A stretch of 64,000 bases of DNA from Roseococcus microcysteis (GCF_014764365.1 NZ_CP061718.1:806001-870000); one strand, 5' to 3'; shown: positions 1 through 9,245, counted from the stretch's first letter. A program made the numbers and translations. Notes: generated from the letters alone by a model not told the origin.

Positions 1-822
1 TCAGCTGAAGAGGCTGTAGAACATCCTGAGGCTGGTCACGGCCAGGAACAGCGCGAAGGCCCGCTTCAGCCAGAGCGGCTTGATGGTGTGGGCCAGCTTC
101 ACGCCCCAGGGCGTGGCGATGATGGAGCTGGGCACGATCAGCGCAAAGCCGATCAGGCTGACATAGCCGAGCGACCAGGGCGGCAGATTCGGATCATTCC
201 AGCCGCCCCAGATGAAGCCGATGGTGGCTGGCACCGAGATGATCAGGCCGAAGACGCTGGAGGTGGCCACCGCCGCGCGGATGGGGTGGCCGAACATGGA
301 CAGGATCGGCACGCCCAGCGTGCCGCCGCCGATTCCCATCATCGCGCTCACGCTGCCGATGCCCATGCCGAGTGCCGCGCGCGGCGGGCCTTCGGGCACC
401 TTCTCCGCCACGCGGAAATCCACGCCCGTGAAGCCCATGTTCAGCGCCACCAGCAGCGCGACCACGGCGAAGACGGCCGTCAGCCCTTCGCCGCGCACAT
501 GCACGGCCAGTGCGGTGCCGATGGCCACACCCAGCATCATGGGCAGCCAGATGGAGCGCAGCAGCGTCTCGTCCATCGCGCCCGTGGCGCGGTGCTTGCG
601 CGCCGAGACGATGGAGGTGGGGATGATGGTGGCGAGCGAGGTGCCCACCGCCAGCTTCATCTGGATGGCGTCCGGGATGTCGAAGAAGGGAAAGACGTTG
701 AACAGCAGCGGCACGATGACGATGCCGCCGCCCACGCCCAGCAGCCCCGCCAGCGTCCCGGAGACGACGCCCGTCGCCACCATGGCCGCCGCAAGCGCCA
801 TCAGCCACCCCACATCATACAT
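1..822 (-). CDS. TauE/SafE family sulfite/anion permease
   Basis: Predicted inner-membrane permease of 273 aa, the usual length for the TauE/SafE family, whose members export sulfite, sulfoacetate or related organosulfur anions. The two halves each carry the family's glycine-rich repeat: GVGGG at residues 29-33 and GIGGG at about 163-167, each followed by a hydrophobic V-P-x-L segment. Roughly eight hydrophobic segments span the chain. An upstream in-frame ATG at 921 would add an arginine-rich, non-hydrophobic stretch, so I start at the ATG at 822. The gene is complete, with its stop at the first bases of the window, and diverges from the SDR gene at 966. The substrate cannot be told from sequence. 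Confidence 0.85.
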   Translation of the reverse strand: MYDVGWLMALAAAMVATGVVSGTLAGLLGVGGGIVIVPLLFNVFPFFDIPDAIQMKLAVGTSLATIIPTSIVSARKHRATGAMDETLLRSIWLPMMLGVAIGTALAVHVRGEGLTAVFAVVALLVALNMGFTGVDFRVAEKVPEGPPRAALGMGIGSVSAMMGIGGGTLGVPILSMFGHPIRAAVATSSVFGLIISVPATIGFIWGGWNDPNLPPWSLGYVSLIGFALIVPSSIIATPWGVKLAHTIKPLWLKRAFALFLAVTSLRMFYSLFS

Positions 823-905
823 CGCGCGTCCCCGGCAGGTTGTGTTCGCGCCGGTCCTGTAACCCTCCCGACACCCGTCGCATAGCGCAAGGCGCGGCCC
901 CCACC

Positions 906-934
906 TTCCCGCGTGGCGCATGGCGTTCTAGCCT
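906..934 (+). promoter_or_regulatory. Candidate promoter for the acyl-CoA operon
   Basis: TTCCCG (906-911), a 17-nt spacer and TAGCCT (929-934) lie upstream of the SDR gene. The same arrangement (TTyCG-like box, 17 nt, TAGGCT-like box) recurs before other genes in this window. A Shine-Dalgarno AGGAGG at 951-956 follows, giving a leader of about 25 nt. Called by eye only. Confidence 0.35.
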
Positions 935-965
935 CCGCGCGAACACAGGCAGGAGGAATGGCCAC

Positions 966-1874
966 ATGATGCTCAAGGACAAGGTCGCCATCGTCACGGG
1001 CTCCGGTGGGGGTATCGGGCGCGAGATCGCGGTCGCCATGGCGGAAGCCGGCGCCAAGGTCGTCATCAACGACATCGGCGCCTCGCTGGGCGGCGAGGGC
1101 TTCTCGACCAGCCCGGCCGAGCAGACCAAGGCCATCATCGAACAGAAGGGCGGCCAGGCCGTCATCAACACCGACAGCGTCTCCGAGTGGGAGAATGCGA
1201 AGAAGATCGTCCAGACCGCCATTGATGCCTTTGGCCGCGTGGACATCGTGGTGAACAACGCGGGCATCCTGCGCGACCAGATCTTCCACCGGATGACGCC
1301 GGAGGAGTGGCTCTCTGTCATCAACGTCCACCTGAACGGCAGCTTCTTCATGAGCCGCGCCGCGGCCGAGCATTTCCGCAAGCAGGAAAGCGGCAGCTTC
1401 GTCCACATCACCTCGACCTCGGGGCTGATCGGCAATTTCGGCCAGGCGAACTACTCCGCCGCCAAGCTCGGCATCGTGGCGCTGTCGAAGTCCATCGCGC
1501 TGGACATGAAGCGCTACAATGTCCGCTCGAACTGCCTGGCCCCCTTCGCCTGGTCGCGCATGACCAGCTCCATCCCCGCCGAGACGCCGGAGCAGAAGGC
1601 GCGCGTGGAGCGCATCATGCGGATGGGCCCGGAGAAGAACGCGCCGCTCGCGGTGTTCCTGGCCTCGGACGCGGCCAAGGAGGTGACAGGCCAGATCTTC
1701 GCGCCCCGCATGCATGAGCTGTTCCTGTTCAGCCAGAACCGCCCCATCCGCTCGGTCCACAGCGAAAGCGGCTGGACGCCGGAGAAGATCGCGGAAGTCG
1801 CGCTGCCGGCCTTCCGTGCGAACTTCGTGCCCATGGAGCGCTCGGGCGACGTGTTCAGCTGGGACCCCGTGTGA
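966..1874 (+). CDS. SDR family 3-hydroxyacyl-CoA dehydrogenase-like oxidoreductase
   Basis: NAD(P)-dependent short-chain dehydrogenase of 302 aa. It shows the Rossmann motif TGSGGGIG (residues 11-18), NNAG (97-100) and the catalytic set Ser150, Tyr163, Lys167 (YSAAK). The C-terminal tail beyond the usual 250 aa resembles the SDR domain of multifunctional beta-oxidation enzymes, so a 3-hydroxyacyl-CoA substrate is likely; that is inference from length and context. Start chosen at ATG 966 behind AGGAGG (951-956); the next codon is also ATG. It is one base from the GTG of the downstream acyl-CoA dehydrogenase, so the two are probably co-translated in a fatty-acid or aromatic-acid catabolic operon. 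Confidence 0.85.
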   Translation: MMLKDKVAIVTGSGGGIGREIAVAMAEAGAKVVINDIGASLGGEGFSTSPAEQTKAIIEQKGGQAVINTDSVSEWENAKKIVQTAIDAFGRVDIVVNNAGILRDQIFHRMTPEEWLSVINVHLNGSFFMSRAAAEHFRKQESGSFVHITSTSGLIGNFGQANYSAAKLGIVALSKSIALDMKRYNVRSNCLAPFAWSRMTSSIPAETPEQKARVERIMRMGPEKNAPLAVFLASDAAKEVTGQIFAPRMHELFLFSQNRPIRSVHSESGWTPEKIAEVALPAFRANFVPMERSGDVFSWDPV

Positions 1875-1875
1875 C

Positions 1876-3027
1876 GTGAACTTCGAGCTCAACGAGGAGC
1901 AGAAGGCCTTCCAGGAGGTGGTGCGCGGCTTCGCCGAGCGCCACCTCGCCAAGGGCGCGGTGGAACGCGCCCACACGGTGGGCTTTCCGTGGGATGTCGC
2001 GAAGCTGATGGCCGAACAAGGCTTGTTCGGCATCATGCTGCCCGAGGAGGATGGCGGGGCCGGCGGCACCGTCTTCGACGCGGTGCTGGCCATGGAGCAG
2101 ATCGCGCAGGTCTGCCCGCGCAGCGCGGACGTGCTGCAGGCCGGCAATTTCGGCGCCTTCCGCACCTTCGCGGAATACGCTTCGCCCTACCAGAAGGAAC
2201 GGTTCTTCAAGCCGCTTCTGGCCGGTGAGGCCGTGGCGGCGGTCGGCATGACGGAGCCCGACGCGGGTTCGGCGCTCACCGACCTCAAGACGCATTGCAC
2301 GCCGGATGGCGAGGGCTTCCGGCTGAACGGCCAGAAGGTCTTCACCACCAACAGCGCGGAAGCCAATGTCTTCGTCATCTACTGCCGCTTCGGGCCTGGC
2401 GTGGGCGGCATCGGCAGCGTTCTCGTTGAGCGGGGCATGGAGGGGTTCAGCCTCGGCCAGCCCAGCCTCTACATGAACGATGAGGAGTGGTGCGCCCTCT
2501 ACTTCGACAATGTCTACATCCCGCCCGAGATGGTGCTGCTGGGCCCCGGCGGCTTCAAGAAGCAGATCGGCGGCTTCAATGTGGAGCGCGTGGGCAATAC
2601 GACGCGGGCGCTGGCGCTGGGCGAATACTGCTTCACCGCGGCGCGCGACCACGCCATGACGCGCCGGCAGTTCGGCCGCCCGCTGATGGAATTCCAAGGC
2701 CTGCAATGGAAGTTCGCCGAGATGCGCGTGGCGCTCGATGCCGCGCGGCTGCTGCTCTACCGCGCGGCGGTGAATGCCGGGCGCGGCCTGCCGGACGCAC
2801 AGGAAGTCGCCATCGCCAAATATGCCTGCAACCAGGCGGGCTGGCTTGCCTCCAATGAATCCATGCAGGTGATGGGCGGCACGGGCTATTCGAAGGACCT
2901 GCTCATCGAATACTGCGTGCGCCGCACCCGCGGCTGGATGATCGCGGGCGGCAGCCTGGAGGTGATGAAGAACCGCATCGCCGAAGGCGTGTTCGGGCAG
3001 ACATTCTCACAGCGTCCGCCGAAATGA
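1876..3027 (+). CDS. Acyl-CoA dehydrogenase
   Basis: FAD-dependent acyl-CoA dehydrogenase of 383 aa, a standard family length. The order is the alpha-helical N-terminal domain (NFELNEEQ opening), the beta domain with the flavin-contacting GMTEPDAGSALTD segment and the FTTNS strand, and the C-terminal four-helix domain with RRQFGRP and the GGTGYSKD and IAGGSLEVMKNRIAEG motifs. The start is the GTG at 1876, immediately after the stop of the SDR; no ATG fits the conserved N-terminus. It overlaps the next gene by ATGA (3024-3027). It oxidises an acyl-CoA to the 2-enoyl-CoA and passes electrons to ETF; the chain specificity cannot be read. Confidence 0.9.
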   Translation: MNFELNEEQKAFQEVVRGFAERHLAKGAVERAHTVGFPWDVAKLMAEQGLFGIMLPEEDGGAGGTVFDAVLAMEQIAQVCPRSADVLQAGNFGAFRTFAEYASPYQKERFFKPLLAGEAVAAVGMTEPDAGSALTDLKTHCTPDGEGFRLNGQKVFTTNSAEANVFVIYCRFGPGVGGIGSVLVERGMEGFSLGQPSLYMNDEEWCALYFDNVYIPPEMVLLGPGGFKKQIGGFNVERVGNTTRALALGEYCFTAARDHAMTRRQFGRPLMEFQGLQWKFAEMRVALDAARLLLYRAAVNAGRGLPDAQEVAIAKYACNQAGWLASNESMQVMGGTGYSKDLLIEYCVRRTRGWMIAGGSLEVMKNRIAEGVFGQTFSQRPPK

Positions 3028-5054
3028 AGGCGTTGCTGGAGCCCCGCCGGATCGCCCTGGTGGGCGCCTCCGGCGACCCTGCCCGCCTGACCGCGCGGGC
3101 GCAGATCTATCTGCGCCGGCACGGCTATCAGGGTGAGCTTTTCCCGGTGAACCCGCGTGCCAGCGAAATCCTGGGCGAACCCGCCTTCGCGCGCGTCGAG
3201 GACATCCCGGGCGAGATCGACTTCGCCTATATCCTGCTGGGCACGCAGCAGGTGGAAGCGCAGCTTGCAGCCGTGGCGGCCAAGGGGGCCAAGGTCGCCT
3301 GCATCCTGGCCGATGGCTTCGCGGAAGCGGGGCCGGAGGGCCAGGCCTTGCAGGACCGCTGCGTCGCGGCCGCGAAGGCCGCGGGGCTGCGCCTGCTCGG
3401 CCCCAATTCCATGGGCATCATCAACATCCCGGCCCGCATCGCGGCCAGCGTGAACGCCGCACTCGAAGCCGAGACGCTGCCCGCCGGGCGCCTCGCCCTC
3501 GTCAGCCAGTCCGGCTCCATGCTGGGCGCCATCATGGGGCGCGGGGCCGCGCGGGGCATGGGGTTCTCGCACCTCATCGCCACGGGCAACGAGGCCGACC
3601 TCACCGCCGGCGAAATTGCCGCCATGCTGGTGGACGAGCCAGGCGTGGACGCGGTGATGCTCTTCCTGGAGGCCATCCGGGAGCCGCAGCACTACGCGCA
3701 CGCCGCCTGGAAAGCACACCGCGCGGGAAAACCCATCATCGCCTACAAGCTCGGCCGCTCGCCCTACGGGGCGGAGCTGGCCACCAGCCACACCGGCGCC
3801 CTGGCCGGCAGCGACATGGCGGCCGAAGCCTTCTTCCGTGCGCATGGCATCCTGCGCGCCACCATGCTGGAGAGTTTTCTGGAGCTTCCCGCCCTGGTCC
3901 TGGGGCGCAAGCCGCATGTATCCACCCACCGCGCCGTCTCGGTGATGACCACCACCGGCGGCGGCGGCGCCATGGCGGTGGACGCGCTGGGCGTGGCCGG
4001 CATCGAGGCGCGCATCCCCGACGCGCACGCCACCGCGAAGCTGCACGCGGTGGACATGCACCCGCATGGCCGACTGCTGGACATGACGCTAGCCGGCACC
4101 AAGCCCGACCGGGTGGAGGCCGCCATCGTGGCACTCGCCGCCGCGCGGGACACGGATGTGGTGGTGCCCGTCATCGGCTCCTCCGCGCAGTTCCGGCCGC
4201 ATGACGCGGTGGCGGGCATCGTGCGCGGGCGGGACGCGGTGGGCGATGCGAAGCCCGTGGCCGCCTTCCTCGTGCCCCAGGCCGATGCCTCGCTGCGGCT
4301 GCTGGCCGAGGCCGGCATTCCCGCCTTCCGCACGCCTGAATCGCTGGCGGATGCCATGCGCGCCTTCCTCGACTGGCGCGCGCCGCTGCCGGCCCCGCAC
4401 ATGGCCGCGCCCGAAGTGACGCTGCCCGAAAGGCCTGATGAGGCCGATGCGCGCGAGGTCTTCGCGGCCCTCGGCCTGCGCACGGACTATGCCCGCTTCA
4501 GCGACACGCCGCCCGAGGGGCTGCGCTATCCGGTGGCGCTGAAGATCCTCTCGCCGGATCTCGCGCACAAGACCGAGGTGGGCGGCGTCGCGCTCAACAT
4601 CCCCGATGAGGCGGCGCTGCGTTCGGCCATGCTGAACATGCGCGCGCGGGTGGAGAAGGCCGCACCCCAGGCGCGGATCACCGGCTTCCTGGCGCAGCCC
4701 ATGGCCAAGGGGTTGGCCGAGGTCATCCTGGGCTTCCGCCGCGATCCGGAAGTTGGGCCGGTGGTGCTGCTGGGCGCCGGCGGCGTGCTGGCGGAACTGC
4801 ACCGCGACGTGGCGCTTCGCCTCGCGCCACTGCACCTCGACGAGGCCCGCGGCATGATCGCGGAGGTGCGGGCGCTGCGCGTCATCGAGGGCTGGCGTGG
4901 CCTGCCGCGCGGCGATGTGGAGGCTTTGGCCCACGCCATCGCCGCCGTCTCGCGCCTCGCCGCCATGGAGGGCATCGCGGAGGCCGAGATCAACCCGCTG
5001 ATGATCCATGAGAGCGGCGTGACCGTCGCCGATGCCTGGATCGTGAGGAGGTGA
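3024..5054 (+). CDS. Fused ADP-forming acyl-CoA synthetase (acetate-CoA ligase family)
   Basis: A 676-aa fusion of the alpha and beta parts of an NDP-forming acyl-CoA synthetase. N-terminal CoA-binding Rossmann domain (opening EPRRIALVGASGD, residues 6-18), succinyl-CoA-synthetase-like domains with SQSGSMLG and the SHTG motif whose His256 is the expected phosphohistidine region, and a C-terminal ATP-grasp domain with HKTEVGG from residue 515. It makes an acyl-CoA from a free acid and CoA with ATP, or runs in reverse. Translationally coupled to the acyl-CoA dehydrogenase (ATGA overlap). A paralogue of the same architecture lies at 27973. Acid specificity is unknown; dicarboxylic, aromatic and branched acids are all used in this family. 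Confidence 0.85.
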   Translation: MKALLEPRRIALVGASGDPARLTARAQIYLRRHGYQGELFPVNPRASEILGEPAFARVEDIPGEIDFAYILLGTQQVEAQLAAVAAKGAKVACILADGFAEAGPEGQALQDRCVAAAKAAGLRLLGPNSMGIINIPARIAASVNAALEAETLPAGRLALVSQSGSMLGAIMGRGAARGMGFSHLIATGNEADLTAGEIAAMLVDEPGVDAVMLFLEAIREPQHYAHAAWKAHRAGKPIIAYKLGRSPYGAELATSHTGALAGSDMAAEAFFRAHGILRATMLESFLELPALVLGRKPHVSTHRAVSVMTTTGGGGAMAVDALGVAGIEARIPDAHATAKLHAVDMHPHGRLLDMTLAGTKPDRVEAAIVALAAARDTDVVVPVIGSSAQFRPHDAVAGIVRGRDAVGDAKPVAAFLVPQADASLRLLAEAGIPAFRTPESLADAMRAFLDWRAPLPAPHMAAPEVTLPERPDEADAREVFAALGLRTDYARFSDTPPEGLRYPVALKILSPDLAHKTEVGGVALNIPDEAALRSAMLNMRARVEKAAPQARITGFLAQPMAKGLAEVILGFRRDPEVGPVVLLGAGGVLAELHRDVALRLAPLHLDEARGMIAEVRALRVIEGWRGLPRGDVEALAHAIAAVSRLAAMEGIAEAEINPLMIHESGVTVADAWIVRR

Positions 5055-5056
5055 GC

Positions 5057-5869
5057 ATGGACCCGAAACCGCTGATCGAGGCGCGCTACGGCCACCTCCC
5101 CTTCGACCCGCCGGCCGAAATCCCGGACACGCTGGGCGCCCTGCTCGACCGTCGCGTCACGCGCCGCTACCGCGCGGAGCCCGTCTCCGACGCGCTGCTG
5201 GACACGGTGCTGGCCGCCGCCTCCTCGGCCCCCTCCAAGAGCGACATGCAGCAATGGTCGGTGGTGGTGCTGCGCGATCCCGCCAAGATCGCGGCCATCG
5301 CGGACTGGATCGGCACCATGCCCTGGATCAAGCAGGCGCCGGTGTTTCTCGTCTTCTGCGCCGATGTGCGCCGTGGCCGCGACATCTGCGACCGCGCGGG
5401 GCGCGAACATGCCAATGACAATCTCGACACCGTGCTGAACGCGACGGTGGATGCCGCGCTCGCCATGGGGATGACCATTGCGGCGGCCGATGCGGCGGGC
5501 CTGGGCACCTGCCCCATCTCCTATGTGCGGAACCACATGGAGAAGGTCGGGCCCCTGCTCGGCCTGCCCAAGGGCGTCTTCCCGATTGCCGGCCTGACGC
5601 TGGGCGTGCCCGAGGCGCGCAACGAACCCTCCGCCCGCCTGCCGCCCTCGGTCACCATCCACCGCGAACGCTATGACGCCTCGGGCGAGGCGCAGGCCCT
5701 GTCGGCCTATGACGCAAGGCGCGAACGGGCCAAGCCGCGCTATCCGGAAATCCACGGCCCGGCGCCCGAGGGCTGCAGCTGGACCGAGAACGTCGCCCGC
5801 CAGCTCTCGGTGCCGGAACGCGCGGGTTTCCGCGCCTGGCTGCGCTCGCGCGGCTTCGCCCTTGACTGA
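5057..5869 (+). CDS. Nitroreductase family FMN-dependent oxidoreductase
   Basis: About 270 aa with the nitroreductase fold signatures: the RRVTRRYR start helix near residue 35, the SAPSKSDMQQW FMN-binding loop near residue 55, and a C-terminal GLGTCPISY segment. These enzymes use FMN and NAD(P)H to reduce nitro groups, quinones or flavins. I chose ATG 5057 because AGGAGG (5046-5051) sits directly ahead; the GTG at 5051 in the same frame overlaps that Shine-Dalgarno. It follows the acyl-CoA synthetase stop at 5054 closely, so it belongs to the same operon, but its role in acyl-CoA catabolism is not evident. Confidence 0.8.
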   Translation: MDPKPLIEARYGHLPFDPPAEIPDTLGALLDRRVTRRYRAEPVSDALLDTVLAAASSAPSKSDMQQWSVVVLRDPAKIAAIADWIGTMPWIKQAPVFLVFCADVRRGRDICDRAGREHANDNLDTVLNATVDAALAMGMTIAAADAAGLGTCPISYVRNHMEKVGPLLGLPKGVFPIAGLTLGVPEARNEPSARLPPSVTIHRERYDASGEAQALSAYDARRERAKPRYPEIHGPAPEGCSWTENVARQLSVPERAGFRAWLRSRGFALD

Positions 5870-6557
5870 ACCCACGGCCGACAATCCCGGCAGTGCCGAT
5901 GCGGCGGGCGTGACGCGCCGTCGCGTCCATCCCCGCCACGCCGCCAGCCTCGTTCTGTGGCGCGAGGGACCGTCCGGCCCCGAGGTGCTGATGGGCCGCC
6001 GCCACCACGCGCTGCGCTTCATGCCAGGCGTGCTGGTCTTCCCCGGCGGACGGGTGGACCGCACCGACTACAAGGCGCCCGCCATCAGCGAGTTGCGGGC
6101 GCCCACGCTGGCCATGCTGCGGCTCTCCTCGCCCGCCAGCCTCGCCCGCGCGCTGGCGGTCGCCGCCGCGCGCGAGCTGCACGAGGAAACCGCGCTGGTG
6201 CTGGGCGAGATGCGCGGCGGGCGGGTCGCGCCGGATCTGGGCTGCATGGACTATCTCAGCCGCGCCATCACGCCGGCTGGCCGGCCCATCCGCTTCCATG
6301 CGCGCTTCCTGGTGGCCCCCGCCAGCGCGGCCCAGGGCGAACTCCGCGGCTCGGGCGAGTTGGAGGAATTGCGCTTCTTCCCGCTCACAGGCCTCGCCGG
6401 TCAGCCCGTGATGCGGATCACTGCCATGATCCTGGAGGAATTCCAGTCCTGGCTCTCCATGGACCAGGCGGCGCGCGACGCCCGCGCGCTTATGGCCATC
6501 AAGGGCCGCGATCGCTTTTCCGCGGAACGCAAATGGCCCTCAAGCGAGGCGCCATAG
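5862..6557 (+). CDS. NUDIX hydrolase, CoA/acyl-CoA pyrophosphatase-like (NUDT7/19 type)
   Basis: NUDIX hydrolase of about 231 aa. The NUDIX box is split by a long insertion: the glycine part FPGGRVD and the catalytic helix AARELHEETAL are separated by roughly 40 residues, an arrangement known from the NUDT19/NUDT7 branch that cleaves CoA and acyl-CoA. That fits an operon of acyl-CoA enzymes, but substrate assignment is inference. No ATG fits; TTG 5862 overlaps the nitroreductase stop by 8 nt and GTG 5910 is the alternative. Its 3' end overlaps the convergent hydrolase gene by 18 nt. Confidence 0.75.
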   Translation: MTEPTADNPGSADAAGVTRRRVHPRHAASLVLWREGPSGPEVLMGRRHHALRFMPGVLVFPGGRVDRTDYKAPAISELRAPTLAMLRLSSPASLARALAVAAARELHEETALVLGEMRGGRVAPDLGCMDYLSRAITPAGRPIRFHARFLVAPASAAQGELRGSGELEELRFFPLTGLAGQPVMRITAMILEEFQSWLSMDQAARDARALMAIKGRDRFSAERKWPSSEAP

Positions 6558-7421
6558 CTCACCCTCGCGGATGGCCGCGCCCTCGCCTTCCAGCATGATG
6601 AGTTGCGCCAGCAGGCTCCGCCCCGCCGCGCGCACGAGGCGCGGATCGAGCGGGCCATAGACCGGACCCACCAGCGCCTCGGCCGCGATGGGCCCGTGTT
6701 CGCGCAGCGCCGCGATCACCCGGGCCTCGCGCTTCTGCCGGTGGAGGCTCAGCGCATCCAGGAAGGGCATGGGGTCGGGCAGCTTCGGCCCATGGCCGGG
6801 GAGGTAGAGCCTGTCCTGCCCCTCGCGCGCGCGCAGCTTCGCCAGGCTGTCGCGATAGGCGCGCATGTCGCCATCGGGCGGGCTGACCACGCTGGTGGAC
6901 CAGGACATGACATGGTCGGCGCTGAACAGGATGCCGGTGCCCTCCAGCGCGAAGCACAGATGGTTGCCGCAATGGCCCGGTGTGAACAAAGCGGTCAGGC
7001 GCCAATCCGCGCCCTCGATCGCGCCGCCATCGGGCACGCGGACATCGGGCATGAAGTCATGGTCGCCCCCTTCCTGCCCGTCATGCGGCGGCGTCGCGTG
7101 CGGGCCATGGGCGTAGCTCGGCGCGCCCGTCGCGGCTTGCAGCGCGCGGGCACCCGGCGAATGGTCCCGGTGGGTGTGCGAGACGATGACATGCGTGATC
7201 GTCTCGCCGCTGGTCGCGGCCAGGATGGCCTGCAGATGCGCCGCATCTTCCGGCCCCGGATCCAGCACCGCGACAGACTTGCCGCCACCGATCAGGTAGG
7301 TGTTGGTGCCGCGGAAGGTGAAGGCCGAGGGGTTGTTGCACAGCACCCGCCGCACGCCGGGGGCGATATGCTCCACCGTGCCGTATTCGAGGGGGTCGTC
7401 TCGCAGGAAGGGGACGTTCAA
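6540..7421 (-). CDS. MBL-fold metallo-hydrolase, LACTB2-like
   Basis: Metallo-beta-lactamase-fold hydrolase of 293 aa. The metal motif SHTHRDH is at residues 81-87, followed by PGHCGNH and SADHV ligand regions. The C-terminal 70 residues form the winged-helix-like region that starts with HRQKREARVI, as in LACTB2/RNase-like and related MBL proteins. The start is TTG at 7421: GAGGAG lies 7 nt upstream, and the TTGA overlaps the stop of the upstream EamA gene. A role in RNA or small-ester hydrolysis is possible; the sequence does not decide. It converges on, and overlaps by 18 nt, the NUDIX gene. Confidence 0.8.
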   Translation of the reverse strand: MNVPFLRDDPLEYGTVEHIAPGVRRVLCNNPSAFTFRGTNTYLIGGGKSVAVLDPGPEDAAHLQAILAATSGETITHVIVSHTHRDHSPGARALQAATGAPSYAHGPHATPPHDGQEGGDHDFMPDVRVPDGGAIEGADWRLTALFTPGHCGNHLCFALEGTGILFSADHVMSWSTSVVSPPDGDMRAYRDSLAKLRAREGQDRLYLPGHGPKLPDPMPFLDALSLHRQKREARVIAALREHGPIAAEALVGPVYGPLDPRLVRAAGRSLLAQLIMLEGEGAAIREGELWRLA

Positions 7422-8311
7422 CGCTTCACTCCTCGGCGCATTTCGCGCTGCATGATGTAGAGGGCGGCCAGCACGATCAATCCGGCGCCGACGAAGGTCG
7501 CGATGCCGGGCGTGTCGCCGAAGAAGATCCAGCCCAGCAGCACGGCCCAGAGGATGCCCGTGTAGGAATAGGCGCCAAGGGAGGAGACCTGCGCGGACGC
7601 ATAGGCCTCCGTCAGCATCACCTGCGCGATGCCGCCCACCAGCCCCACCCCCAGCAGCAGCAGGAATTCCCAGGGCGTGGGGGTCACCCAGACGAAGGGA
7701 AGCGCCAGCCCCGTGAAGCAGGTCATGAGGATGGACTGCCAGGTGACGATGGTGGTGGAGCTTTCGGTGGCGGAGAGGCTGCGCACCAGCAGCGTCGTCA
7801 TGGCCGAAAACACGCCGTGCAGCACCGCGATGGACATGCCCAGCGCGATCCATGGATCGATGCGGCCCTGGAAGGCCCCCTGCCCCAGCGCGATGACCAG
7901 GATGCCGCCGAAGCCGAGCAGCACCGCGCTGAACCGATGGATGCCCACCCGCTCGCCCAGGAAGGGAATGGCCAGCAGCGTGACGAAGAGTGGCGTGGTG
8001 AAGGTCAGCGCCGTCTGCTCGGCCAGCGGCAGCACGGTCAGCGAGAAGAAGGCGCAGCTCATCGCCATGGTGCCCGTCATGGCGCGGCCCACATGCTGCG
8101 GCAGGCGCTGGGTGCGAAGCCGCACCCCCTGGCCCAGCCGCGCCACGATCAGCAGCACCACCGGCAGGGCCAGCACGCTGCGGAAGAACATGATCTCGAG
8201 GAAATGGATGCGGTCGCCCACCAGCTTCACCAGCGCGCCCATCAGGGTGAACAGCGCGGTGGCCCCCAGCATGAGCAGCGCCCCGCGCCTCGCATCATGA
8301 CGCAGCGCCAT
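7418..8311 (-). CDS. DMT superfamily (EamA) permease
   Basis: Inner-membrane protein of 297 aa with about ten hydrophobic segments in two EamA repeats, as usual for the drug/metabolite transporter superfamily. The C-terminal end is basic. It overlaps the upstream EamA gene by 17 nt and the downstream hydrolase by 4 nt, so the three genes look like one minus-strand transcript. The substrate is unknown; EamA proteins often export amino acids or metabolites. Confidence 0.85.
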   Translation of the reverse strand: MALRHDARRGALLMLGATALFTLMGALVKLVGDRIHFLEIMFFRSVLALPVVLLIVARLGQGVRLRTQRLPQHVGRAMTGTMAMSCAFFSLTVLPLAEQTALTFTTPLFVTLLAIPFLGERVGIHRFSAVLLGFGGILVIALGQGAFQGRIDPWIALGMSIAVLHGVFSAMTTLLVRSLSATESSTTIVTWQSILMTCFTGLALPFVWVTPTPWEFLLLLGVGLVGGIAQVMLTEAYASAQVSSLGAYSYTGILWAVLLGWIFFGDTPGIATFVGAGLIVLAALYIMQREMRRGVKR

Positions 8312-9245
8312 GTCTCGCCCTTTCCTCGGCGCGGCGCACGCGCTCGCGGTGCAGGTTGTAGATGCCGGCGGCGATGACCACGGCGGCCCCGGCCAGGGTC
8401 GTCCAGGCCGGAACCTCCGCGAAGATCACGAAGCCCAGCACCAGGCCCCAGAGCAGGGGGGTGTATTCCAGCGGCGCGAGCGAGGCCACCCGCGTCAGCG
8501 CGAAGGCACGGGCGAAGAGCAGGTGCGCGATGGCATTGGACACGCCGAAGAACAGCAGCAGGAAGAACATCGGCCAGGAGGGGAAGAGGTTGGGCGGTCG
8601 CCCCTCCGGCCACAGCGCCGTCACCGGCAGCAGGGCGAGGCCGAGCGGGATGTGCATCAGCATCAGCCAGAAGGCGATGGTGGCCGCCGTGTCCGTGCTG
8701 GCCAAGGTCCGCGTCCAGATGCGGCTGACGGCCATGCCGACCACGGCCACCAGCAGCACCGCCACCTCCCACCGCCAGAGGTCACCCCCCGGCTGAAGCA
8801 TGAACAGCACGCCCGAAAAGCCCAGCAGGCAGGAGATCCAGCGTCGCCAGCCCACGGATTCGCCCAACATGGGAATGGCCAACAACGTCATCAGCAGCGG
8901 GGCGGCCGCCGCGACCGCATAGGAATCCGCGAGACCGAGGCCCGCCAGCCAGACAAAGTACCACAGCGCCGAGACCGCGCAGTGCAGGAAGGACCGCCCC
9001 AGGACCAGACGGCCATTGCGCGGCCACAACCCCAGGCCGCGCGCGATGGCGGCAACGGCCACCGCCCCCACCACCCCGCGCCAGAGCATGGCACCCGCCA
9101 CGCCGATCTCGGGCAGGGCGAACTTCACCGCGGCATCGGCACCGGTGATGATGAAATAGCCCAGCGCCGCGAGCGCAATCCCGCGCACCGCCGCCTCGCC
9201 GCTGGTGGAGCGGCCCGGAATGGGGTCGTTACGCAAGCGGGGCAC
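8295..9245 (-). CDS. DMT superfamily (EamA) permease
   Basis: A second EamA permease, 316 aa by the longest start at 9245. The first 20 residues (basic and proline-rich) precede the first membrane helix, so an internal start is possible. Ten hydrophobic segments form two EamA repeats; the TPLLWGLVLGF segment is typical of the second repeat. It is a diverged tandem paralogue of the gene at 7418-8311, probably from an old duplication. The substrate is unknown. Confidence 0.85.
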   Translation of the reverse strand: MPRLRNDPIPGRSTSGEAAVRGIALAALGYFIITGADAAVKFALPEIGVAGAMLWRGVVGAVAVAAIARGLGLWPRNGRLVLGRSFLHCAVSALWYFVWLAGLGLADSYAVAAAAPLLMTLLAIPMLGESVGWRRWISCLLGFSGVLFMLQPGGDLWRWEVAVLLVAVVGMAVSRIWTRTLASTDTAATIAFWLMLMHIPLGLALLPVTALWPEGRPPNLFPSWPMFFLLLFFGVSNAIAHLLFARAFALTRVASLAPLEYTPLLWGLVLGFVIFAEVPAWTTLAGAAVVIAAGIYNLHRERVRRAEERARHGAAS

